Assembly: GCA_039000515.1 (NCBI GenBank)
Contig: JBCFYV010000856.1
Coordinates: 1 to 64,000, forward strand
Origin: Timema cristinae
Lineage: Eukaryota; Arthropoda; Insecta; Phasmatodea; Timematidae
Length of the DNA: 64,000 nucleotides
Reading direction: 5' to 3'
Positions 10,314-19,133 of the stretch are shown here, one piece after another. Numbering within the stretch: the stretch's first letter is position 1; the number at the start of each line of letters is the position of its first letter. Below the pieces are notes generated by a model. That model was not told where the DNA came from and made no database searches. It worked only from the letters and a program-made list of their open reading frames with translations. The translations under genes and the position numbers were made by a program.

Positions 10314-12178
10314 TTAGAGTCCAGTTAAAGAAAATAAACCTCTTTTTATTAATTTTGGGGGTTCTATTTTCATTACCACATCTTCAAATTTATACAACAA
10401 GACATCCTTGTTTTTGGGCCACCTCCAAGCTTTTAGTGTAGGCTCCATGCAGTCGACTCTAACACCTTCTGTTTCTTTAGCGAGGATGACTCCTGGATAT
10501 TCCCTCTCATTCCATTTTACCAGAACAAAATTGCCTATTTCTAAGTCACCTTTCGTTACAGGCGCCGTTGTTGGTGCTGATTTGGCTTTGGTTTGGCAAA
10601 AAGTCATAGACACGTGTCCTATATGTTCCTCATCACTATTGTAGAGGCTGATGTCGCTGTCACCTCCTGATCTCAAACTGAATGCGTCATCTTCTTCTGA
10701 TGTGGAGTCTTCCAATGTTTGTTTTCTCTTTCGTATGTTGGTCTTGGTTGTTTTTGAAGACGCCTTCATTTTTGTACCTTTTTCCTGGTGTTTGCTGTTT
10801 TCCACGGAGGCACTGGTATTACTGGTAGAGCAGAAATCAGACACAATTACACTCTGTCCAGGTGGCACTTGGAGTTTTTTCTTCTTAGTAGTGCGAGGTG
10901 TAACAAACTCGCTCCTCTTCTCTTGAAGTCGTTGAAGAAATGCATCCCCAATCATAGACAAGTCTGCATTTGCTTTAGATTTGTCTTGATTTGGCAAACG
11001 GCTTATGATCTGATTTTCGTCTACAGGCACTAATCCAGCTTTCTAGAAGCCCGCCTTTAGGTTGCTTTTCATGTTTGGACCAATTTCTTCTAAAACAGTT
11101 CGCAACAGCATCGGGAACTGATCCTTTGGAAGCACACCGATTCTTTTACCTGCATCTGATTGCTTCCATCGGTCAAGAACATCCTTCCACTTCATTTTGA
11201 GAGGCCTAAAATACGCCACATCCAGTGGTTGAGTGAGGTGGGACGAATTAGGTGGAAGACAAACAAAGTGCACATTGTTTTCTTCACAGAGCTGAATAAC
11301 ATTGATGCTGAGGTGTGAAGTAAGATTGTTTCCAATTACAACCTTCTTCCCTTCTTGTTTCTTAAGAATTGGAAGCAGATGACTTGTAAACCAGTCCTCA
11401 AAAATTACTAAATCGATCCACCCATGCTTACTGCGGTTATATCTAGCCCCAGGTGGGCCACCTTCCGTCCAAGTTGTCCACAGATTTTCGGCCTTATATA
11501 TAATATAAGGTGGAACGGACTGTCCGGCTGCATTGCCACAAAACATTACACTTATGCTGGACTTTGTTGTGTTCATAATCCGCTCGGGGTATTTAGTACC
11601 CCTTCGGCAAATTATTTTTTTCCTACCCGGATCATCACTCATATTGGTTTCGTCGTAATTGTAGACATTTTCAGGGGTGTGTCTTTGAGCAGTTTTCCCA
11701 CATTTTGAATGTATTCAGTGATGACCTTTTCATCGACAGCCGCTCTTGTTCGTTTTATGTTAGCTGCAAATCGAACTGAAAGACTGGGATGCCTATCTAG
11801 GAAGGACTTAACCCAATCTCTACCAGGCAAATTATTCTTAAACACAGCAACGGTACGTCCCTGTCGATCTAAGTAAGCTTTTATGACAAATCTAAAATCA
11901 AGTTCGTCACAAGGAAACCCAAAGTCACACAACTTGTTTAGGTGGCTAGCAAACGCAAGCTCCTCTTCATCTGTAAAAACTCTTGGGTGCCCCGGTTTAC
12001 ATGGATGTTGATTTTTTAGTTTCCTCTTGATAGTGGCTCTGCTAATTTTATAAAAACTCTCCGCTTCTCGCTGGGTCATCCTCCTACTCCTTACAGCTTC
12101 TAGGCATTCTTCCAACTTTTCGGGAGTAAAGTCAGCATATGTCCGGTTTCCAGGTAGTCTTTTATATTTATAAGGCAT
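10314..12178 (-). pseudogene. pogo-like transposase with CENP-B-type HTH, disrupted
   Basis: The N-terminal part (11639-12178) has a psq-type helix-turn-helix (MTQREAESFYKISRATIKRK) and a CENP-B-like second HTH with HLNKLCDFGFPCD. The DDE_1 core follows: NYDE (around 11650), then VVIGNNLTSHLS, where the second catalytic Asp of the usual GDN is Asn, then PPNSSHLTQPLDV. A one-base loss in a C run (plus 11674-11677) shifts the frame, and a TAG at 11043-11045 interrupts the catalytic domain's C-terminal side. The last 238 residues are basic and acidic, then end in a domain with NFVLVKWNEREYPGVIL and LKAWRWP, known from insect pogo-like proteins. An acceptor-like TTTCTTTCAG just upstream of the ATG hints at a 5' exon. 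Confidence 0.85.
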
Positions 12179-12468
12179 TGCGTCAGATAATCCTGAAAGA
12201 AAAAACCACAAAATTAGGATTTCCAGTACGGAACCTTAAATCCTATTTTGACAAGCAAAAATAGGTAGGTAGGGACCTAGTAGGTACATTTGCACATGTT
12301 TAACTCCATTATATGAAGTCTCCATCATCTGTAAATATAATTTAATCTATATTTTCCAAACATAAAAATATAATAAACAAAAACTTAAACATTTAAATAG
12401 TGACATAATTGTTATGGGCAACTTGAGCCCAAACCTATTTATACACTGAACAGCAAAAAATGTGGTTA

Positions 12469-12502
12469 CGGGTTACTTGAGCCCATGGGCTCAAGTAACC
12501 CG
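12469..12502. repeat. Perfect 34-bp palindrome in pogo subterminal region
   Basis: CGGGTTACTTGAGCCC followed by AT and then its exact reverse complement. The half-sites are the same motif found in the element termini. Confidence 0.95.
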
Positions 12503-12906
12503 AGTTTGCAGATAATGTGTACCAGTTGTACTTAACCACATATTGTACAATTAATGAGTTATTTAGGACATGAACAATCCTCAATTGGCTTTGATGATAA
12601 ACTAAATATGAAATGTATGCACTTACCTCCAGTTCTAGGCTTTTCCTGATATCTATACAGACGAAAGTTTGCAGAGTGAAATAAACAACAAACAGATGTG
12701 TAGGTTGCATAACCAGTGCTGCCACTAGTGGCGACTTCCCAAACCTCCTAGACTCACACTATGGTCTGCCTAGTGCTGCCGCCTACCAGCTAAGCACTGA
12801 ACTACGTCGTTATACTGATGTTGAGTGTACGCAGAGAACCAAACACAATTTTTCTGTTTTGGGCTCAAGTTAACCTCCAGGGCTCAAGTAGCCCGCGCTT
12901 ACGGTA

Positions 12907-13077
12907 ATTATTTAGCAAAGATTGAATCAATCATTTATACAATATATATTAAAAGGTTTAGTTCCACTAATTCCCCCCCCCCCCCCCCCCCCCCCCCCAG
13001 ATCGCCACCTACTTCGGTGCTCTGTAGTTTAAACGACAGACTTCGCTACTCAAGGCTTCAAGGTTGATAGAAACTGG
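12907..13077. other. AT-rich stretch with C26 homopolymer, no gene
   Basis: Continues the sequence left of the pogo insertion up to an uninterrupted run of 26 C (12973-12998), beyond which Jockey-like ORF1 sequence begins. The C run probably marks an element junction. Confidence 0.5.
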
Positions 13078-13290
13078 TCAGTTTATAACCAATAGTACAA
13101 CACTTTCTATTAAAATGAATATTTTATCTGTGGAATTTGTGCATTGACTTAGTCTGGCTAGGTAAGGTTTGAAGTGTGAAATAATTTTGAAAATGTTTAG
13201 TTCCTTTATCAGGCCTAATAGTTCTTTAATGTCTGTCAATATTGAGTTTTCTTGTTGGGGTGGTTGTGAGCGGGCCCGCTGTCCTTGGAC
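13078..13290 (-). pseudogene. J1 ORF1 (gag-like) C-terminal end
   Basis: The minus strand reads LTDIKELLGLIKELN and an SQCTNSTDKIFILIE end, the usual C-terminal segment of Jockey-type ORF1 proteins, closing with TGA at 13078-13080. It is cut at 13290 by the hAT insertion; its 8-bp TSD (13283-13290) is the last shared sequence. Confidence 0.7.
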
Positions 13291-14380
13291 TAGTGATGGG
13301 CACAATCGAGTAAAAATAATCGAGTACTCGATTGTGTTGTGTAATCGGTGGATTCGATTCTTCCGGGATTACTCGAGTAACTTTACTCGGTTCGTGTTAT
13401 TCTTTTATTTTCTCTTTTCTTACCAGCTAAGTGAGAATCGACCTTATAGACTGGACGGTTTACCATGCTATTTACATTTAAAATATATGTTCCCTTAGAG
13501 CTCATTTTTCACCAACAGTTTAAACTGCTACGCAAAAATGACCCTTTATGGTTTAAATGTTGCACATGCGTTTTCAATACAAAATACTCGCAGATGTAAA
13601 GTACACAATCGAAAAGCATGCTAACTAAGGGTATAACATTTCCGATTCTTTTTAAAAGTACTCGATGAAAGTTACTCGATTCTTTTTACTCGCACCTCGG
13701 CAGTCTTATTTCCACAATCGCATATAAAGAAACCAATTATTGTCTTTCTTAATTTATTGATTATAATTTCTCCTCACTAAAATATGATTATTTATTAAAA
13801 GAAACTAATTAGAGTACCTTAAGTTACAAAATAAATAAAAATAAAAACATACCTTAATATTTATGATGCGTTGATGATTCTCTAAAGTGTGTGTATAGTT
13901 AATTTCTAGGATGACTTCATTATTTTGATGTTGAAGTCTCAGGGCTGCGGTCATGAGTTTGATTCCTTTATATTTAAATAATTAGTGTGTTAACTTCCAA
14001 TCCCTGTCTAGTTCACTTCACATGCTTTTCTACGTATGTTTAAGATATATAAAAAAATAATATAAAAATATATTTTAAACAACGTTTTCTAAACCAATCA
14101 CCAACACATTGTTTATTTTTAAAGTCACATAAATTTAAATTGTATTAAAATATATCACTAAGTAAATTCGCAATACCAAAGGTTTTTCAAATCAAGTTAA
14201 ATAAAATAGCCACTTAAGTTTAATATAATGTTTCCTAGCAAAACTTATTTCGTCACAAATTATATTGGCGTAGCTAAAAAGTAATAAAATAAGAACAAGA
14301 GTAATACATAATAAAAAAAACTGCTTTAGAGAAATATCAAAATGTTTGTTTACCTACTAAACTATTTCACAAATTTGTAT

Positions 14381-16240
14381 TTAAAAAACAAGCATATCTA
14401 ATTTGGTTGACGTTAATCGGTTTCTTCTTTCACTTAAGATCTGCCCCGCTTTCGAAAAAATTCGTTCTGAGGGAACTGACGTAGCAGGCACACACAAATG
14501 TTTTTTAGCGAGAATGTACAGTTCTGGACAAGAATTTTGTTGACTAGCCCAATAATTTAAGGGATTACTTTTCCTGTCTTCGTGGGGCTTTTCATAGTAT
14601 TGCCTCAACATTATTGTGCTACTGCTAATGGGTGTAGATTTTGTTCGTACATTTGACAACTTTTGGTCAAACAGACTCCAAATAGGATTGTTTGACTCAG
14701 TTGTTGGTTCCGTTGCACTTCCGCCACTCGCTATCACCTCCTCTTCCACTTGGTTACGTCTACAAAGAGACGCTAAATCTTCACTAACCCAATTGTGGGC
14801 TGTTGCTGCATTATTCTCAACACCAAAAGCGGTCTTCTTAAACCTAGGGTCTAATATTGTTCCCATTGCAACAATCTTCTTTGTTTCTAGTGGTGCAAGC
14901 CTTCGGAGCAGCCCATCACTCAAACCTTGTTGTAATGCTATGGTGGTTTCACTTGTTGGTGATAGATTTCTTATTAAATGTTGCACCCCTCGCACAATAG
15001 GTATCACTTTTGACACTGTTGGGTAGGACTCGCCTGACAATTCAGCTGTCATAAGCTCCATTGGTTTCAAAAGAGGGATACACTGTTCAAGAATATCCCA
15101 TTCCACTGCACTGAGAGCTGCAGGAGAATTAGGAAGTGATACTAGGGCGGCCGAGATCTGTTCCTTCAAAGACAACAGTCTTTCGAGCATCACTAGCGTG
15201 GAGTTCCACCTAGTGGATACGTCTTGTTTTAGCTTGAGTTCTGGCAGCCCCATTTGATGTTGAATATTTCGAAGCTTATCACCTGAAACAATGCTAGTTT
15301 TGAAATGGGTCACCATTCCTCTGCATTTCTTTAAAATGCCATCTAGAGCTAAATTTGATTTGAGTGCATCTTGGACTACAAGATTAAGAGTGTGTGCTAC
15401 ACATGGCAAGTGCGGAATTTTCAATCTGTCAACGGCATTCTTCATATTGGCCGCATTGTCAGTCACAATGGCCACCACCTTACTTTTCACACTAAACTCA
15501 TTCATAATCTCAAGAATGTTGGAGGCGATGTGTTCCCCTGTGTGACTGCCAACAACTTGCCTAGTGGCTAGCACAAGAGAATATAGCTCATCATTAAATA
15601 TGCAATGCGCTGTCACAGTAATGAAACCTTTGGTATTCGCAGAGGTCCAAGTGTCGGTTGACAAAGCGACAAACGATGTTCCTTCAAGAATCATTTTCAC
15701 CTTAACGCGGCACTTTTCTAGTACTGGGGGGAAAATTGTCCTGGACAATGTTTTTCTGCTCGGAATCTCATAGCGGCTGTCTAACGCTTTAACAAAAGCT
15801 TTAAAACCTCTATTTTCAACGATTGAAAGAGGTTGAAAATCAACAGCAATCATTTCAGCAAGAGTTTGATCAATATGGTTTCTCCTAACCTCGGGTATCT
15901 GCTGACGTCGAAAAGCCCCCGCCAACGAGATTTGTCTCGGCCTCTTTGCTAGGACAATTCCTTCATTAGACGTCCCAGCAGAGGTTTCTGATGTGGTTGC
16001 TCGGTCATCAAGTCTTGTAGTTTGGATTGACGTCGATGGTAAATCTGGATCACCCTCTATCACATCCAAAAGTGTCGTCGAGTCACGAAGAGTTGGGTGA
16101 TTTCTTTTTAAATGGCCATGCAAGTTAATAGTATTTCCATGGTTCTTATATTCTTTTTTACACACTGAACATTCCACTGTATTGTTTTCTTTTTTCACAA
16201 AGAATTCCCACACTACTGACTTTTTCCGCCCTCGAACCAT
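14381..16240 (-). CDS. hAT transposase with BED zinc finger, apparently intact
   Basis: 619 residues in one frame. I chose the start MVRGRKKSVVW at 16240 because it precedes the BED finger directly; the frame extends 40 residues further upstream with a hydrophobic sequence that looks noncoding. The BED finger has CSVCKKEY and HLKRNH (residues about 20-45). RNase H-like core: ALSTDTWTSANTKGF (first Asp) and VVAIVTDNAANM (second Asp), then QDVSTRWNST. The C-terminal hATC dimerisation domain has NPLNYWASQQ and VPSERIFSKAGQILSERRNR. No stop or frameshift. The protein ends at LVF, a few residues short of the usual terminus. Related to ZBED1/ZBED4-type host genes, but sitting between intact hAT ends it is a transposase. 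Confidence 0.92.
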   Translation of the reverse strand: MVRGRKKSVVWEFFVKKENNTVECSVCKKEYKNHGNTINLHGHLKRNHPTLRDSTTLLDVIEGDPDLPSTSIQTTRLDDRATTSETSAGTSNEGIVLAKRPRQISLAGAFRRQQIPEVRRNHIDQTLAEMIAVDFQPLSIVENRGFKAFVKALDSRYEIPSRKTLSRTIFPPVLEKCRVKVKMILEGTSFVALSTDTWTSANTKGFITVTAHCIFNDELYSLVLATRQVVGSHTGEHIASNILEIMNEFSVKSKVVAIVTDNAANMKNAVDRLKIPHLPCVAHTLNLVVQDALKSNLALDGILKKCRGMVTHFKTSIVSGDKLRNIQHQMGLPELKLKQDVSTRWNSTLVMLERLLSLKEQISAALVSLPNSPAALSAVEWDILEQCIPLLKPMELMTAELSGESYPTVSKVIPIVRGVQHLIRNLSPTSETTIALQQGLSDGLLRRLAPLETKKIVAMGTILDPRFKKTAFGVENNAATAHNWVSEDLASLCRRNQVEEEVIASGGSATEPTTESNNPIWSLFDQKLSNVRTKSTPISSSTIMLRQYYEKPHEDRKSNPLNYWASQQNSCPELYILAKKHLCVPATSVPSERIFSKAGQILSERRNRLTSTKLDMLVF

Positions 16241-16884
16241 TATTGTTAAAAAAAAGTTGATTGGATAGTAAAATTCACTATATTTAATGATTTGATTAAA
16301 ATATAGCAATAATAATAAAACTAAAATAAAAACAAAATATCTGGCAAAACAAAATTTCACCTATTCTATTTAGTCGTATAATCAATTAACGTCTTCACAT
16401 CTCATCACACACGCACTAGATCACGCACGATTGTGGACTGAGGTTGACAAATTATCACATAGACATTTTTCAGCAGAACCAACAGCTTACTCGCACTGTC
16501 TTAAATTTCTAATAAGATTAGAAAACAAATTTAAAGCTACATCAGCAATTTATTTTTGATAAAAGAAGAAACATTCTAAGAAACGAAGTACAGCACTCAC
16601 CATAAACATGTGATTATTATATTTTATACATTAGTCTATTATTACAAATAAATAGAGCTAAAATATTTTTATGGTACATTGAAACACAATAATGTATCAA
16701 TGATCGAATCAAAGAAGAACGCAATGAGAAGAGTAAGTAAGAGGAACTGCACTGGCATTTGCTAAATGAGAGGATAGAAAACCACTATTGGCCCCTTCAC
16801 CTCTCCTTTCACCCAGTGCGGCAGGTCGAGATTGATCCCAAGCAAGATAACGTGTATGATTCAAATTTCAACACTTATTTTTAT

Positions 16885-17145
16885 CAAACTAATGCCTTAA
16901 AATGTGATGGTCATGAGTTCAAACCCAGCTGAGGTCGACGGATTTTTCTTGAGAGATGAAAATCCGTAGCACACCCTCCTTCGGAAAGGAAATAAATCCG
17001 TCGGTCCCATGTCAGTTGTGGCATGTAAAAGAACCCAGGAAGGTTTGTGAGAATATCTTTCCCGGCAAAATTAGTAGGCTCTTTCTCGCTCGCTCGTAGA
17101 AATTCATTGGCGTACAACCCATAGGGTTAGTAAGACGCAGTGCTA
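16885..17145 (+). repeat. SINE, tRNA-related head damaged
   Basis: B-box-like GAGTTCAAACCC at about 16915, then a body with the phrase GGCATGTAAAAGAACCCA and the tail ACCCATAGGGTTAGTAAGACG, similar to the tail of the SINE at 17574. The A-box region is poor, so the 5' end is approximate. Confidence 0.65.
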
Positions 17146-17194
17146 ATTAATTTAAAAAATTATAAAACTGAATATTTGATCGAAGATAACATAT

Positions 17195-17440
17195 TTTTAC
17201 ATCACGTCCTACCATCTGTTCAGGTTATACACATTGGATAATTACTCTAATGGGGTGGGGATGAGGAGGAAAGCATTTTAGAGGTGATCTACCCGCATTT
17301 GCGTATAAGAAGAGTGGGAAACCATTTTGGAAAAAACCGTCTCAATAAACCCGTCCGGGATTCGAACCCCGCTCTCCCCGTTATCAACAGGCCAGTCTAA
17401 CACGAGAGTGACGCCTTAGACCATCGGCCCACAGAAGTGA
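17195..17440 (-). repeat. tRNA-derived SINE, minus strand
   Basis: On the minus strand it reads GATGGTCTAAGGCG (A box) and GGGTTCGAATCCCGG (B box), then a body sharing ACGCAAATGCGGGT and a tail-like AACCTGAACAGATGGTAGGACG with the SINE at 17574. It looks like the same family in inverted orientation. I do not call it a tRNA gene because the body follows the head. Confidence 0.7.
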
Positions 17441-17573
17441 TGATAGCACAATTAAATGTTTTCTCCTTTAAAAAGGTACAATTATTATAGATTTATTTAA
17501 CAAGAATTTAAAAGAAAAGTTTATTTTACTAAAAAAAGGTAACAAAAATTGTAATCTTTTTTTTATTGATACA

Positions 17574-17827
17574 ACCCGCCTCGGTGGCGTAGTTGGCTAA
17601 CGCGCTAGTCGTGTTGAGCTCGACCGCCGAGGACGGGGAGATCGAGGTTCGAATCTCGGTCGGGTGAACTGGGGGTGGTTTTTCCTAAATGGTTTTCCAT
17701 TCTCCCTCCACGCAAATGCGGGTTCACTTCCTCTAATTCAACCTTCCCAATTCCTAATCCATTAGCGTAATTAGTACTTAAGCGTATAACCCGAACGGGT
17801 AGTAAGACGCATTGCTAAATATTAATA
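17574..17827 (+). repeat. tRNA-derived SINE with 12-bp TSD
   Basis: Flanked by TTTATTGATACA at 17562-17573 and 17828-17839. A box TGGCGTAGTTGGCTAA, B box GAGGTTCGAATCTCGG, body with ACGCAAATGCGGGT, and the tail ACCCGAACGGGTAGTAAGACG. Inserted into the noncoding right part of the hAT element. Confidence 0.88.
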
Positions 17828-18139
17828 TTTATTGATACACTTCTCAAAACGCATACTTTTGTATTGACTGTACATGCAACGTGAAACCTAAAAATAAGGG
17901 GGTGGAGGTCACTGTCGGTGTCGACTGCCTCTTACAGGAAGAGATTATGGACTTGTTATTAGTATCGAATTCCATTGCAAGACTTCCGAGTAATGTGGTC
18001 CAACCGATTGCCATGGGAATATTCGAGTAGATGATTCGCCAAAAATTACTCGAGTAATTTTACTCGATTCTTTTTAAAGAGAATCGAATAATTACTCGAT
18101 TCCTAGAATTACTCGATTGTGCCCATCACTACCTTGGAC

Positions 18140-18509
18140 TGCTGCCGCCGTGCCGCGTAGCTTCGGTGAATGCCGGCCGCTGTTGAGTTATCTTTCTGTG
18201 TGATGGTGGGGGGTCACGAGCCTCCTCTGTGATTGGTTGGTTGTGTCTGGGTCTCAATTGGGGGAAGCTGCTTGTTGACGCCTGGTGTGTTGGAGTGTGT
18301 TGTATGTTTTGGCTTGTGCGTTGCTTGTTTACTTGGGTGGTTTTTCTCTTCTCGAGTAATTACACGTAAACGGGACACTTGCTGTAGTTAGCCGTGTGGC
18401 TACCTCTACAGTTTATATATCGGACGAGGGTGGTATTTTCTTTTTTGGGGCAGTCTTTGGTCTCGTGTAGATTTGTACACTTGACGCGTCTGGAATATTT
18501 TGACAATTG
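18140..18509 (-). pseudogene. J1 ORF1 middle part with zinc knuckles
   Basis: The minus strand reads KCTNLHETKDCPKK (knuckle) and INCRGSHTANYSKCP (knuckle), then a Ser/Gln/Pro-rich stretch. The order CCHC, CCHC, then linker is that of Jockey-type ORF1. A frameshift separates it from the first knuckle on the other side of transposon T, and a stop follows CPVYV. Bounded left by the hAT TSD and right by the T TSD. Confidence 0.75.
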
Positions 18510-19133
18510 GATGGAGTTATGCAATAGTAGACCAAGCGCCAGTTGACTTGAATTGAGAAATGAAAGGTTTTACAAAACACTAATTTAAAAGTACTTATGA
18601 CACTGCTACCAATCATTAATGGTATTAATTTGAAAGAATAATATAGAAAATTAATTGTTTTAGTGTGTTTTTGCTTTATATATGTATTTAAATAACACTT
18701 TTTAAATTAAATGGTGCTTAGCTTATATTTGCTATATTATATTAACACAATTCAACGTTACGCAATAGTAGACCAACAACCATTTGGCATTTGGTCTCTG
18801 AATGCATAATACAAAAAGTAATGTATGGTACATAGTTTTAGATAAACAAAATCATACAGTGTAATTATTTATACATATAGACTATTATAATCTTTATTTT
18901 ATTAATAAACAAAAACTTAAGTTCAATGTTTATATTTTAACAATAAACTAGAAAATAGTTTTAGTATTTAACTCGAGAAAAATTTATTGAATCTTTTACA
19001 TGTAAAATATTATCTTTGTTTTATGTTTGTCACTGATATTAAAATAGTTTGGCAGCTACAAATACTTTTTATGACATGTTATTATACATAAAATATTTCA
19101 CTCTTTATATACATTTTATTTCCAACAAACAAG

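Larger units (their letters stand above)
9886..12904 (-). mobile_element. pogo/Tigger-like (Tc1/mariner superfamily) transposon, complete ends
   Basis: Ends are inverted: CCGTAAACGTGGGCTACTTG from 9886, and on the opposite strand CCGTAAGCGCGGGCTACTTG from 12904. They are flanked by TA at 9884-9885 and 12905-12906, the usual target of this superfamily. Length 3019 bp. Eight copies of a 15-bp motif close to GGGYTACTTGAGCCC lie in the terminal 0.5 kb on both sides, in both orientations. The transposase inside is broken, so this copy could move only with help. Confidence 0.9.
13291..18131 (-). mobile_element. hAT transposon, complete ends
   Basis: The inverted ends start TAGTGATGGGCACAATCGAG at 13291, with its complement ending at 18131. 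They are flanked by the 8-bp duplication CCTTGGAC (13283-13290, 18132-18139). Subterminal repeats of the type TTACTCGATT/AATCGAGTAA crowd both ends. The 4841-bp length includes at least three SINEs in the right third. The transposase frame is uninterrupted. Confidence 0.95.

Noticed and set aside
16240..16360. 40-residue hydrophobic N-terminal extension of the hAT transposase as a signal peptide
   Set aside because: AT-rich, low complexity and absent from hAT proteins; the ATG at 16240 precedes the BED finger directly.
17578..17666. Possible true tRNA gene (A and B box)
   Set aside because: A 3' SINE body, shared tail and 12-bp TSD follow; the head is a SINE promoter. The same applies to the heads near 1494, 17440 and 44900.
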